This document shows positions 35,371 through 47,923 of a stretch of 64,000 nt of DNA, piece by piece; the first letter of the stretch is position 1; each line of letters starts with the position of its first letter. The translations under genes were made by a program, and so were the position numbers. A model generated the notes under the pieces. It was not told the origin of the DNA and ran no database searches. It saw only the letters and a program-made list of their open reading frames with translations. Origin of the DNA: Leptasterias polaris. Its lineage: Eukaryota; Echinodermata; Asteroidea; Forcipulatida; Asteriidae. The stretch covers positions 992,001 to 1,056,000 of the forward strand of contig JAZGTN010000089.1 of NCBI GenBank assembly GCA_037783415.1, in the 5' to 3' direction.

Positions 35371-38300
35371 ACCTGGTTATTTTTCTTTCAAACTCAGCTT
35401 GGAAAGCACATAGCTAGATAAAGTTTTGTGTCATTTACATTATGAACTTAAAACATACTTGCTCTTTTAGAAAACTTCCAAGAAAAGTTGGTACAATATA
35501 CATTTAATATATTGACTTAACCACAAACCTTCACTGGTGCCAGCATTTGAACAATGCATGATTTAACTTCCAGATTATGTTAATTAAACCATGGAGGAAG
35601 GAAGAGTGAGGTTGCTTTCTTGGATTACCAGTTAAGTGGTGTAACCCTGAAATCACACCAGTTTGGGGTGAGTAGGTAACCACATTCAAAAGAGGACAAT
35701 AGGTCCACAGTTGCTATCACAAAGGAAAGCTTTGTGGTCCACAGTTGATATCACAAAGAGTTGAACAAAGGAGGGTCCACGATTGCAGGCTGTTACACAC
35801 TTGTGTGTGTTTGTGTAGGAGGAAAAACTAGCGGTTTTCTAAAACTCTCATCATCAGGTGGGATCATTTTCTCTCTCAAACAATAAATTTTGTATTGTGG
35901 TCGTGATTAAATAAGCAAAATGACATTTGGAAGTGATTAATGTTGCTTAAGAGTGATTGCATAATGTCAACAACTGAGCATGAATTGCAAGGTCACTATC
36001 ATCACTATGTCCAAACATAGAGCAAGGCCACAGCCCTATCATTCCCAATCTACCCCAGTGTCACCATCTGAGATTTTCCATTTAAATGCCTCCTACATGA
36101 CCTCTACAGGTTGTTAACTTTTCAAAGCTGTCAAAGATTCTCATCTTGTTTATACTGCCTTCTTATCTTTATTACGTTTTATGGCTTCCTATGTACTTCA
36201 ATTAATCCACAAAATAAACCAATAAAATGCCACTAGAAGTTTGCGATTTAGAACACATGAAGTGTCAAATCAAACAATGTACCCCTGCAATACATAACAT
36301 AAATGCCTATAATATCCGTAGTCATGATAACGCTATGTATGTGAAGTTCAGACTCTTGAGTGGACTAGGACAATTTACATAGTTGGATTAATTTGTCATT
36401 GTTTTTGAGTCAAACAAAATGAACGACACTGTAAACAAATGAGTGAGTACTTTCTGTGTAGTGTGAAACTTCTGCAGATACAATTTTGGGAAAAAATTAT
36501 TCTTTTCCTAAAGCAGATACATGTACTATCATTCTCACCCCATGAAAAACTTAAATCTCAAATAACCATTTCAGTCATGTTTACAACAAAGAATTTGATA
36601 CATTGTGTACCTGACTGGAGGCCTTGCAAACCACAGATGTTTTGGAAAATATCCCCAATCAATGTCCACGTTTCAGCCCTCCCAAATGATTGACCTTTTG
36701 AACCCTACGTTTATGACATCAAGAAACCTTGCAGGGAAACTACAGGTTCTGAAAAAATCCTTGATGTGTAGTTCTAGCATATTGAAAAGTTGTTGAAAGT
36801 GGGTAGAAAAGAAGGTCTAGGAAATATCAAGAGAATGCAATTTTCAGTTACTATGGAGGTAAAATTGAAATGTGTGTGGTGTTTCGATATAAGTTTGATA
36901 ATGAGGGAGAATGACGACAAGACTTTTTCTGGAAAAAAAACTTAAGCGGTTTTCCTGGCTACAATTGGTGCTTGCCCCATTTTGGAAGGCCAAGAGTACA
37001 GTACCCTCAACTACTTTAAGGACATGACCCTTTTTAAGGAAACAAAAAGTTATTCCAGTTGCCACAGATGGTTTTGTCATTTTGATTCTTGTTTGGAATT
37101 GCCAAAGGTCCTGTGTACAATGTGTGATAGACAGTATTAAAATGCAGAACATTTAATTAAAAAGTATAATTATCAAGAAAGATATAAAAGTCGCCTGTGA
37201 AAATTTCAGCTGAATGCAGTGTCTACTTGTTTAGAAAACAGCAAAAAAAAAGTATTTTCATCAAGAACTTTAAATCCACCCATGTTTAGCCACAGAAATT
37301 TTTATTTCCAAAACGCACCTTGAGTTTAGGAGATTAATATTTTTGGACAAACTTTTATTGATTTCTAATTAACTTCAGAGGAATTAATTTTGTAGGATAC
37401 TTACCACCATTACCATCTTTAGCAAGAGGCTTTCGAATAGAAATTGCACAATTCTTTTTTGGGGTCGTTACCAAAGTATGACCCTACTTTTGAAGGTAAA
37501 TCTGATCCAACCTAGCCAACTCAGAACTCCAGGAACCTGTACACTGTCTGCAACATGTGTCTGTAACAGTTCCTTTTGACCACACACCTGTGTCAATCAG
37601 ACGGATCCAAGCAAATGATTTGTGTGATATAAATCACACTGTACATATTTTCTCAGGTGTTTTGACATGCCGGATATCCTAGTACCAGATAAGGGCTGCC
37701 AGTCATAAAGTTTGATGTAAAAAGTCATGTAGCCTACAGTTATGAACAACAGGTTTTAAAATTACTCAAGTAGTTAGGAATCTTGAAAAGGTAATCTTAA
37801 CTTGCTTCTGAACTTTGAAAATAATCCCACCAGTTTGATTATAACTTATAAGTCTAGAAATAAGATTCCAGAAAGGAATATTCCTTTTGCTTGGAATTTG
37901 AGAGGAATAAAGGTTAATGGGTGACAACCACGGACCAGTAATCATCTCTTCTTGGAAGAAGCGGTGGTTCTAAGAAGAACCAAAGATAAAGGATAAAGCC
38001 CCGTAAAGTCAGAACAGTGTTATCACTTCTCAGTTAGCTTATCTCTGGTTCTTCTAGGGACCACAATTTTTTCCAAATCCAAGAAAAGATAATCTTTGTC
38101 ACCCCTCTACTAATTTCCTCTTACCTCATCCATGCTCTTTCCTCCCACACAATGCAAGCTTTAGATCTTACTACTCAGAATTTGAATAAACCAAATTATT
38201 GAGAAAAATTCAGAGCCCACAGCATGGCCAGCATAAAAACATCAATAAATATTTTGTATTTTCTCCTGGAAAGAGAATAGCCAACTGCAAAACTGCCTCA

Positions 38301-38736
38301 GGCATTCCATTCTCAGGGGAGAAAAGATAAGACCTGAATATTATCAAACAAACAGTACCAGCTGATACTCCCAAGGTCATGTTCAAGTTGTGGGTGGGGG
38401 GCAATGCACTGTCTTGAGTGACTGTTAGACTATAAGGAAGGAATTCATGACTGGTGAGGACAAACAATCCAATCCCTTGTTGTCAAAACTCTGGATGTTT
38501 TTCTGTGAAAGAGTTTAAATGGGGTTTATTTGTTATCCCAGAGATCTGTAAAAGTATTTATGATTATAAAGAAATGAGATTTAAAACAAGTTTTCATTTC
38601 ACTTCAAGTAGTAAACAAGAACCATGAGAATCACATGTGCAATGAGTCATTGTTTCTAAAAGTATGTTAGCGATTCTGGTTGGTTCACTATTTTTTTAAA
38701 TATTTTTTTGGAGATATGTACATAATAATGTTTGTG

Positions 38737-38870
38737 TGACAAAGATAAATTGACTAAAGCGGGGTTCGAAGACCGCGACCTCCAGATTAACTTGTCTCCG
38801 CTTTACCAATTGAACTATCTAGCCCTATTGTTGGTGGTCTCCCTATGTTGTCAATAGATGGTTTTTCAAG
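38737..38870 (-). repeat. tRNA-derived SINE, 'TAGTCAATTTTTCTTTG' family, copy 1
   Basis: Minus-strand reading gives CTAGATAGTTCAATTGGTAA, a tRNA A-box-like start, and GGTCTTCGAACCCC as B box, followed by a TAGTCAATTTATCTTTG body. Parallel copies lie at 41,901, 45,670, 56,590 and 62,978. The B box is mutated and no tRNA fold is kept. Confidence 0.7.
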
Positions 38871-39837
38871 AATGTCATTCAGAAGCCAATAAGCCATACA
38901 ATTTCAGTCAAATTTAGCCTTTGTTTTCCAATTGAGCAGCAAATACAACCTGATTCAATCGCCACAATCGTTGTCATTTTTACTTTCTGCAAAAAAGTAT
39001 TTTGAAACTTTGTGAAGGCAAGTTTACTCTCAAAGGCAGGAAATTTAGCTGCACTAACTTCGTATTTCTAACAAAGTAGTCAATATGATTGATTGATTGC
39101 TGTGTCTTCTAGATGGGCGTGCCTACAGCAAAACATACACAGCCAAAAAGTAAGCCAGTGGACCTGACAATGTCACTTTCGTATCTTTAAAGATAAGCCA
39201 AGTTTAAAATACTGGTCTGAAAAATCCTTAGGCTATGATTGATGAGGTAGCCTGAACAAAACATTATATCTCATTACCTGAAAAACAATGTCATTTAACC
39301 CAGTAGTAAATCATCTACAACTCAAAACAGCATTAGAAATGATATCAATTTTGGTACAAATTGCAAAAGAGCCATAAGGGCAAGGAATGGAATTTATGGT
39401 ATTTTAAAATACAGAGAAATTGACCATAAATTTCAAGCATTGGGAGTTGGGACAAGAGAACGGAGCCTCAAGTGGTTTTTGAACTGTGGATAGCATTTCA
39501 GTTTAAACATTTTGGAATGCACTCCTTCCTCCTTAAAAAAAGTGCATCACAAAGACACAAGGACCAGTGTTTCAAAACAGTTCACTTATGCGTTCACAAT
39601 TTTAAATTGACATTGTCGCCATTTTGCTTTTGTCTCATTTAAATCAGTGTAATCGAACTGAGGCTGAGAAGTTCTTGGCTGCAGTTCAGTGTAATGAGTT
39701 AGAGTGAAACAGCAAAATCTCAAACTGAAAGACAACCCTGGTCATAGTTGAACTTTAATTGAATGGTTCTGTTTTCTTCACACTTAAAAATGTATCTTGG
39801 AGCCAAGGTTTTCAAAAATGTTTAAAGGCACATGGGG

Positions 39838-39980
39838 CTGGCCCAAAAGGCTAACTCAGTGGTCTGGTGGTAGGACATCTGCTCTAGCATGGCAAAGGTC
39901 ATGGGTTTGATTCCCGCTTGAGTGATGCTTGTTGATTGTTTTCACTGGACTCAGGAAAAGTACTGAGTAAACAATGCTTT
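39838..39980 (+). repeat. tRNA-like SINE of another family
   Basis: GGCTAACTCAGTGGTCTGGTGG (A box) and GGTCATGGGTTTGATTCCCG (B box) are spaced as in a tRNA promoter. The sequence after the B box does not close an acceptor stem, so this is a SINE head and not a tRNA gene. Confidence 0.55.
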
Positions 39981-41900
39981 ACACATTGGAGTATGGGTAA
40001 AAACCAAATAATGATTCACTTTATCCCTGATGCAAAATTAACATCTACCAAGTATGACTATGCAGTTGATTTTTTTTATAGAATCAGAAATATTGTTACT
40101 TCAAATAAGTATCTTTTCAACGTAAAACAAATAGTCATTGGAAAGTTATATTACACCAATTTGAGGGTTCCTGAGATTGGAGGTTATTTGGCCACCAATG
40201 AAGTTTGTCATGTATCTCCCTCCCACTAACTACACATTCTGGTATAGACACCTGCATGTTTGTTGAGCATATCTATGGTGTTTATAACCAAGTTAATGTC
40301 CCATACACTTGTTTACGATTTCCACCAGGATCTCTCTAGAAAACAGGGTCTTCAAAGTGCATGGTGGGCCACTCTGGCCCCCAAAAAGCCTTGCCCTAAG
40401 GCCCTTTCATCCAAGAGAGAGTAACACATCCCTTGACTCAAGAGCTTGCTGATGCTTCAAAACACTTGACTTATTTCACAACTATAAACAAGACATCAAC
40501 ATCTGGCCCTGAGAAAAGTGGGTCTGAAATTTGTGGGAAGTTCCCATGAAAGTTGTTGATAAGAATTGTTATCTCCATCTGATAAATTTCTTCAAGATAT
40601 TTTCATCAGATGATTTTTCCCCCATTAGATGAGTTTTCAAAAAAGTGAGTTAAAAAGATTGTTCATTTTTGTTTTCAATCTGCAAATGCTGCTATGTTTT
40701 TAAAAGCAAGTTTCTCCTTTTCTGCACAATTTGAAGCAAAAATAAACACCACAAGGTGACTTAACCAAGCACCTATAGTTTAAAGTGTATCAACATTAAC
40801 CCACCCTCCCTGCGAGTCATTTTGAAAGTTGTTGCATTTTGAATGTTCTGATTTGACAGGAAACTGTTGACTTTAACGATGAGAAATTGATCGGTTTGGA
40901 CCTTTCATGATCTTGCCTTTTAAATTTTATACCATCGACTGATTTTATTGATATATCTAAGCCATTGGGTTAATAGTGTAACACGGATTGAGTTTGGATT
41001 TTGTCCAACACAAATAACTTTGCCACGTTTGCAACTCTGGGGCATAAAAAGTCACTTGCACTTAATTCTCTTCTTCCTTGTTGAATTTGCAATGTTTTTA
41101 AAACATTAAGCTCATGTTGCCTCAATATCAAGGTCTTATTATAGAAGTTTCCTCCCAGTCCCGACTTAATTTAAAACAATCCCCCCAGCCCACCCTGAGA
41201 AAGGTAAATAATCATTTCTTCCAGTAAAGACTGCTGAACACAAAGATTTATGACAAATACATTGATTGAATTATTTGAATTTATTAATCAGTTACAATTG
41301 CAACAGGTGCGTTAGTTTATGTGTTCTTATTTATTTGTTTTGTTTCGGTTCATGTGAGTTATTTGACATTTTTATTAAATGTGATCACAGCTGAACCAAT
41401 GTCAGGGGTAAGATTAAGGACTAACACAAGAAAAAGGAACTTATTTGGGGAATTCTCACTTTAACAAGAAGTAGTTTGAAATTTTGATAAATGTGTTGTA
41501 CTGAATTTTGACAGGTCTTTAATGTTAAGAAGAACAGTCTATTCGTCGCGAATAGAGGGACACCATGTTGAAAAGTTTAAGTCCTCAAAATCAGTAAAGT
41601 AGTTTGTTCTGATTCTTTTCTTTCATATTTAAGGAATGTTTAAAACATTTACAAACCCCAAAGGGGTGCTTGACGCTTTGCTCTGTCTAAATTATTACCT
41701 TTGAATGTTTTTCTGTTTTGTTTCTACATTATTCATGTAGGCCTATGTCTTCTAAGATGGGGGAAAAACTCTGAGGTTTCTTTTAAAAGAAGTTTGAGAA
41801 AGATTTTAAAACTGTTCGCCTTGTATGATTGATGTGTTCTATTTTGTCATACATTTGATGTTTAAAAGTTTCACACTTAACTTACTGGAATATTTATGTG

Positions 41901-42006
41901 TTGAACAAAGACAAATTGACTAGAGCAGGACTTGAACCTGCAAAATCCGGATGACATGCCGGCGCTCTACCAGCTGAGCTATGCTGGCAGTCTCCCTATT
42001 TTGTCA
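41901..42006 (-). repeat. tRNA-derived SINE, copy 2, just before exon 2
   Basis: Minus strand: CATAGCTCAGCTGGTAGAGC (perfect-looking A box) and GCAGGTTCAAGTCCTGCTCT (B box), then AGTCAATTTGTCTTTGTTCA. It is the best-preserved tRNA-like head in the family and ends about 63 bases before the exon 2 start at 42,070. Confidence 0.75.
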
Positions 42007-42069
42007 AATATGTTTTGTTACAATCGTTACTAAAAAAAAATCTGACATTTTTCTTTCCTTTTCTTACAG

Positions 42070-42299
42070 ACATTGGTCCAGCTACCATCACAACAGATCC
42101 AGACAAGTTTGTAAAAAGGCTTCAAGACATCTACGTTAGTGGAGGCGGAGACTGCCCTGAAGCCAGTATAGGAGCAATCCTTCAAGCTCTTAATATCAGT
42201 TTACCAGGTTCTTTCATCTATGTCTTTACTGATGCAAGATCAAAGGATTACCATCTGACCAATCAAGTATTGAAGTTGATCCAAGAGAAGGAGAGTCAG
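42070..42299 (+). CDS. HMCN: Hemicentin exon 2 (VWA domain, middle)
   Basis: Acceptor TTTCTTACAG, entered in phase 1, left in phase 0 at CAG|GTATGG. The peptide [14 protein letters not shown], then [16 protein letters not shown] and [16 protein letters not shown] is nearly diagnostic: human hemicentin-1 has TITTDPKKF, YVQGGGDCPEMSIGAI and the same [16 protein letters not shown]. The TTDP threonine and the TDA aspartate provide the second and third metal-binding positions of the VWA MIDAS. Either first exon joins here in frame. Confidence 0.95.
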
Positions 42300-43821
42300 G
42301 TATGGTCATTAAACAGGAAACTGTCGGTGACCTTTGGTACTGAAGAGGAAACCAATCTGGGTCATCCTATAGTAATAGCATGATTTATTTTGTGCAGTTA
42401 CCATAACATTTTCAAAATTTAACTTATTGTAATTAAATATACATGTAGCCTGTATGAATCTTCATTGTCTTTGTTGTAATATGCATTATTTTTTATCAGA
42501 AGAGGAACAGTTCAAAAAATCCCATCAGACTAGAGTTTTGGTATACGATTGTTCAACCAAGTCTGTCTGTTGCACAGTAAATGCTTGAGCTAGTTTTATT
42601 CACCAACATGTCAACTTTTTCACTAAGCTTCCTTGTTTTCGTTCCCTTGGTCAAATTTCACTTCTGAGTTCTGACCTTGTGGCAAGTTGTCTCTTTTCCT
42701 TGATTGAGGTGTGAGCCAGAGGTTTGTTTGAATGCTTTAGTTCAGAACCAACTAAATAAACAAGATAAACGAGAAGGGAATAGATGATATCAATTGTAAA
42801 CAAAATGAAGGTTTCAAGACGAGAAAGTGATTAAAAATCTATGTAATTTTTCAGTGTCTTAAATCGGTGACAGATGGTTTCAAGATTAAAAATAACAGCA
42901 AAACACAACACAAACTGAAAAGTTTACAAATCAGGAACTAAATATTTTCACATATCTGAAATACATAAATCAGATTTGAATTCTTTGCTGAAGGCATGGT
43001 ACAACAATTTTTCTAGAATATGTTCTGTTGATCGACCATCAACAAACTTTTAAGCAAAATTTTAAAAAGTTCATAACAGATTTATGTCTAGGTTGTGTTC
43101 ATTTGGTTTTTTTCTGTGAATTGAAACTTAGCAGATCATTGAGATAACAGTAATGATTACAACTATCCTATATCTATATATGCATTGTATTTAAAATGGC
43201 CAAATGAGGACAATCTTGTTGATTGGCTGACTTTTTTCCATCACGCTTTGTCTTTTTGTAACTTGACAAACCAATACATATGTAAGCCATACAGCGATGT
43301 CATGATCCGTGCTTGTGGCACGCACAGGAAGTTAGAAACTGGACAATAGGAAGCCGTCTACTTCTGAACTCGGCAGACATTTCCATTTCTACATCGGAAA
43401 TTCGTCTTGTCATTTTGTGACAAGACGAGTCGCGGTTTAGATTTGGACTTTGGATGTACCTTTTTTCATGTAGGCAATATTGACATTGCTGAACTTACAG
43501 TAACATCTTAGGTTACCAGTTCAATTGCTATTAATTGTATATAGTTATTGACTGGTGGCCTGATGTGTATTTCAGCTCTCCTACCTCATAGAAACAAATT
43601 GTTCATTAATATTCATAAAATGGAATTGTTTAAAACTGGTAAAATGCCTAAAAGTTTAGAAGCCATTAAATTATTGGTATTAATGGTTTTTTGTTGTTGT
43701 CCTCTTACTTCACATTGTGGCGCATCCCCTCCCTTGTTCCCCCCCCCTTTCTTCCCTCAATCTCACCCACTCTCAACCCTTTTCTTCTCTCTTTCCCCTT
43801 CTTTCTACCCCCTTCCTACAG

Positions 43822-43944
43822 GTGGTATTTGTCATGACAGGTGATTGTGGTAACCACTCCCACCCAGGGTTCAAGGCTTATGAGCAGATTGCCGCTACAA
43901 GCTCAGGACAAGTTTTCCTTCTCAATAAATCAGATGTAGATGAG
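43822..43944 (+). CDS. HMCN: Hemicentin exon 3 (VWA domain, C-terminal part)
   Basis: 41 codons, phase 0 at both ends; very long pyrimidine tract and CTACAG acceptor, donor [29 protein letters not shown] and [17 protein letters not shown] match the last strands and helix of the hemicentin VWA domain (human: VVFVLTGDCDDRTHIGYKVY and STSSGQVFHLDK). A run of ten A follows within the donor region. Confidence 0.95.
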
Positions 43945-43979
43945 GTACTTAAAAAAAAAAATAATCATACATCATTTGG

Positions 43980-44200
43980 GTATAGACCTTTATCATGGTG
44001 CGGCCATCTTGGTTTTCTCCCATTCAAATCAATGTAACCAAACCGGGGCTGGAAGGGCTAACAGTCTGGTTCCTGTTGTACTATGAATATTAGCTTCCAT
44101 TACTCTTATTGGATACAAGGAACATGACTAAGATGGTGGCAGGATCATAAAAGTTGGATACAAGGAACATGACTAAGATGGTGGCAGGATCATAAAAGTC
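43980..44200. mobile_element. MITE with internal 45-bp tandem duplication
   Basis: TATAGACCTTTATCATGGTG and GCCATCTTGG at the left are mirrored at the right by AAGATGGTGGCAGGATCATA and AAAGTC. The right end is present twice: a perfect 45-base direct repeat at 44,109-44,153 and 44,154-44,198. It starts only 36 bases after the exon 3 donor. Confidence 0.65.
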
Positions 44201-45320
44201 TTTTGTGTCCCTCACTTTGATAGTAGTCAACTTTCTATCACTGGAACAAATGCTCAACTATTTCTTTCAAGAAAATTGTCTCTGGTGAAGTTTTATTATT
44301 AAGGTACTTGGCACTTGGTGGCAGCAGACTTACTTGGTAATTCCATTGTTCTTAGAAATGTGTGTAGCTCAGAACTACATAAACAATGCAAAGTTACCTG
44401 TTTAATCTGCTGCCACACTAGAAGCTAGACCAGCATGCACCTCGTTTCACTGCTAACTCTCGCGTAAAATGGATTGACAACGTAGTCCATGAACCTTTTC
44501 CTCAACTTTGGATTTCACCTTGGCTTCAAGATGAGACCTAGTTGTATGTGAAATCTCAATTCAATATCCGCTTCATCGCCTAGATAACTGGACAGAATTG
44601 GCTCATTTCCTTTGTTGCTATACCCCTGAGAAAAATAGTGGTAAACAATTGTTAAGTAGACTGTGTTTGGCTGACATCTGACTTCCTGGGTTATATTGGA
44701 TTGATACTGAACTGTACTAACTGTATTCTTGTAGAGGGGTAAACTTAAAAAAGTGTCTGAAATCTGACAAACAGACGATTAAGCTATAGTAGTGTGTATG
44801 TTTATTTGTAGGGTTGTCAGAATTGCATTGAAATGCTTGGCTCAACCCCTTTAGAAAAAAACTCTTTTTGTAAAAAGTATTTCTTTCAATTCAAAGGAGC
44901 ATAATAAAAACTATTCAAATATATTTTTTCTTGACATATTAAAGACGTTCATTGAACTAATTTAAAATTTGATGTTTAATTTAAAAAGTATAAAGTTACT
45001 TTATTGGTATGAACTTGATGTACATTTAAAAAAAACACACCTTTTTTCACAGGTTGAAAAAACCGCAATTACATTTTAGAAGTTGGCATAGTGACTTTAT
45101 CTTACAAAACAATTTGAACATGATCGAATTGACAACAATTGAAATGAGTTACTAATTAATGGAATATTTTGTTCCATTAGTGAAGTTTCTGGATTGTAAT
45201 TCAACTTAATACCTTTTGATTTCTTTGATGCCTTTTTCTCCATGCCTTTTGCTTTGTGGTTCAAAACAACCATATTGAAATAACTTAAATGCAAATAATT
45301 TGTGACTTTCTTGTTGACAG

Positions 45321-45492
45321 GTTCTAAGATTTGTAGAGATTTCTCTGCAGTCTCGTAAAGTCAACCTGATTAGTACTAATCATGATGGTTCAGCAAATAC
45401 AACATTCATGTTACCAATTGACTCCAATCTAACTCAATTCACGCTGTCAGTAAGCGGCTTAAACCCTTACATAGAACTCAGAGACCCATCAG
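45321..45492 (+). CDS. HMCN: Hemicentin exon 4 (region after VWA)
   Basis: Acceptor CTTGTTGACAG, entered in phase 0, left in phase 1 at CAG|GTAAGA. The 57 codons run VLRFVEISLQSRKVNLISTN, then FMLPIDSNLTQFTLSVSG and IELRDPSG. Human hemicentin-1 has the matching segment VLKWVEEAVQASKVHLLSTD with VTVSLSG and IEIRNPLG. This starts the conserved non-Ig region between VWA and the Ig array. Confidence 0.93.
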
Positions 45493-45669
45493 GTAAGACA
45501 AATCCTCTTCTATATTCTTCTTTCATCTTTATCTATCAAAATCAATGTAACTTAAGGTGATCCCTTTTCTGCCGCTTCCCAGGTTGTATCATAACTTTGG
45601 TGTGATCCCTGGCTAGACAGAAGTTACAGGTGGAATGGCTTCTGACTGGCACCTCCAAACAAAGATATT

Positions 45670-45830
45670 GACAAATTAGGGAGACCGCCAAAATAGGGCT
45701 AGATAGCTCAGTTGGAGGAGCGATGACACATTAATTTGGAGGTCGCAGGATCAAGTCCTGTCCTAGTCAATTTTTCTTTGTTCAACCCAAAGTTATTTTG
45801 AAATTAACCCAGTCGGTTTCCCTTATGGTT
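45670..45830 (+). repeat. tRNA-derived SINE, copy 3
   Basis: GGCTAGATAGCTCAGTTGGA (A box), GGTCGCAGGATCAAGTCC (degenerate B box), then CTAGTCAATTTTTCTTTGTT and a tail CAACCCAAAGTTATTTTGAA. This copy preserves the fullest 3' tail of the family. Confidence 0.75.
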
Positions 45831-46190
45831 TATCACTGAAATTGAAGCTTGTATAAAAAAGTCTGTCCCCTTATCCTCTCGGCCAACACTGTCAGTTAGC
45901 AGTGTAACCTCCCATGCAGAACAAGACCTCGTAAAATATATATCATCTTGCATTTCTGATATTTAATTCATTGTAACCCATTGTACGACAAAAACGGCAA
46001 AAATATGGTATTTAAATTAAGAGTTAAGATTGATTGTTATTCAGCAATATGAACTGAGTAATATTGACTAAACAGTGAACACATTACCGGAAGATTGAAT
46101 TTCAACCAAAGTTTCTGAAACATAAGTTGTGTCTTTGTTGTGGCACTTCAAGATAGACTCTTAAGAGAGTTCTTTATCTTTATCTGACAG

Positions 46191-46418
46191 GGAGATTGGT
46201 TAAAGTTGGCGACCCGGGTGTAGAGAAACAACTGGATCTAGACAACGTTCGTATAATAAGTATTGATAATCCGGTGGATGGGTTATGGTACCTGAAAGCT
46301 GGGAGTAGTAACGTTCATACAGTACGTGTTACCGGTCTCAGTCAGATGGACTTCAGCTATGGCTTCTCAAGGTTACCAACTCAGAATATCAACATGACAT
46401 CGCATCGGGCCATCTTAG
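46191..46418 (+). CDS. HMCN: Hemicentin exon 5 (region after VWA)
   Basis: Phase 1 in and out; acceptor TTTATCTGACAG, donor TTAG|GTAAGG. It encodes RLVKVGDPGVEKQLDLDNVR, then DGLWYLKAGSSNVHTVRVTG and LSQMDFSYGFSR, parallel to human AGMWTVKTSSSGRHSVRITG, LSTIDFRAGFSR. Reading past the donor meets TAA after two codons. The last 30 or so bases of this exon plus its donor are found again, diverged, at about 46,530-46,585. Confidence 0.93.
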
Positions 46419-46427
46419 GTAAGGAAT

Positions 46428-46600
46428 AAGATTGGTTCTAGAACTGAAGATTGGTTCTAGAACTGAAGTTTGGTTCTAGAACTGAAGATTGTTCTGGAAC
46501 TGAAGGTTTGGGATAACACCTTTCATGAATTTTAACATTACATCACACTGGGCCTTTTAAGGTAAGGAATAAGATTGGTTGTAGGTTCTAGAACTGAAGG
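46428..46600 (+). repeat. 20-bp tandem repeat and duplicated exon end/donor
   Basis: GATTGGTTCTAGAACTGAA is repeated about four times from 46,430 to 46,507 directly after the exon 5 donor. From about 46,530 the sequence AACATTACATCACACTGGGC then AAGGTAAGGAATAAGATTGG repeats the exon 5 end and donor (AACATGACATCGCATCGGGC then TAGGTAAGGAATAAGATTGG). So a roughly 143-bp unit was duplicated. Confidence 0.85.
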
Positions 46601-47665
46601 TTTGGCAGCACCTCTCATAAATTGTGGTTCAAATCTCACTCCAAGGTGTTTTATTTTTAAACATTATTATTTAGATTTTAAAGAAATGTAAAAGCAGAAT
46701 AAAGTCTTCTTTGAAGTGTTATGGACTTCAACATTTTAACGATTCTTTATATAACCTTCAAAAATCTTTTCTATAAGGGTCAGGAATAGTTTGTCGAGTG
46801 TCTTAAAGGCAAATATTTATTCAAACAGTCATTTGATAAGCAAGGCTACCTGAGAATGGATGTTTTTTTTCCTCTGAAACATTTCCTGTTTTTACAACAT
46901 TCCAGTAGTTCCGTTGACGTTATCGTACCAATTTGGGTCAATCTTGTTTGAACAGTGTCTGCGCTTACATGAATGTTTTTAGAAGCGAAATTTGTTTTTT
47001 GACCCAGCTTTGTGAACTCATCTTGGCACTATCCCTGAAGATGAAGTCGTTGAGTAATAAAAAATAAGTCACGTTCCCAGCTTCCTAATGAGCAGATTTG
47101 ACCTCCATGGAGAGTTTCTCTCACTTGTAAAATGAAGTTGGATGAAGGAATCATTTATTAAATGGTGATCAATTTCACAACGGCAGATGCAGATTATGTA
47201 TTTATCTTTTGGTACACCATGCAATTTATCTCTTTATAAGAGGTGTTTGGTCTCAAAATAGCTGGTAGATTTTTCTAACAGTTTGACCTTGTGTGTTCAA
47301 TCTCCAGATGATGAATAGGCCTAGAGCACACTAGTAGAAATGTTTAGAACAAACCGACTGGCTTTTTTTAGAGCCAACACTTCTTTGGAAAAAAAACTCT
47401 AGTAGTAAACTTGGGAGTACAACCATGTATACAACTCTTTTGGGAGAAGTGTTGGTTCAGAGAAGAACCGGTGTGGTCAGACACTTTTGAACAGTATACT
47501 CTGCTCCTCTTCAGGAGAATGAGGTTTTTGTCTTCTTTGGAAGAGATTTGATGGTGTTCATTTAATGATATGAAGTAATATGTAGCACCACCAGTTGAGA
47601 TATCATTTATATCCGTAGGAAAATATCAAAGATAGAACTGAGTTTTGGAGTTTTCTCCATCTTAG

Positions 47666-47923
47666 GTCTTGTCTACAACATCTTGATCGAGGGAAAGAAC
47701 TTCAGGTATCCAGGCGTGATGCGTCGTCTAGATTTCCTTGATCTTGAAGGTAATGTGATTAGTACGTATCGACTGGAGCAAGAAGATCCTGCTAGGTTTG
47801 TCTACACCATTTCAGACATCATCCCACCGAAAGGATCTTATTACATAAGAGTGAGTGGTGTGGATGACTACGGCTATGAGTTTCAGCGTATTACACCCAC
47901 AACAATTAAGGCTCTAACACCAG
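47666..47923 (+). CDS. HMCN: Hemicentin exon 6 (region after VWA)
   Basis: Phase 1 in and out; acceptor CTCCATCTTAG, donor CCAG|GTAAGG. The 86 codons include LDFLDLEGNVISTYRLEQED, then FVYTISDIIPPKGSYYIRVS and GVDDYGYEFQRITPTTI. Human hemicentin-1 has IWNISDFVPPNEAFFLKVTG and YDKDDYLFQRVSS at this position. This completes the conserved module before the first Ig domain. Confidence 0.93.

Larger units (their letters stand above)
25207..42069. other. Hemicentin intron 1 (16.9 kb)
   Basis: A long AT-rich intron. No phase-compatible VWA exon or other conserved coding segment was found in it. Its recognisable contents are a LINE 3' end (26,826-27,290), a tandem array holding a TIR element (27,430-28,430), a LINE 3' end (34,980-35,370), a (CATGTA)n microsatellite (about 33,362-33,404) and several tRNA-like SINE pieces (38,737-38,870; 39,838-39,980; 41,901-42,006). 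Confidence 0.65.

Noticed and set aside
41901..42006. A possible tRNA gene on the minus strand
   Set aside because: A and B boxes look good, but the acceptor stem does not pair and the same body follows other copies of the family, so it is a SINE.
22657..42069. A second VWA exon 2 after exon 1a, which would make 1a and 1b separate genes
   Set aside because: No TTDP, GGGDCPE or FTDARSKD coding sequence was found between 22,657 and 42,069; only the exon at 42,070 has it.
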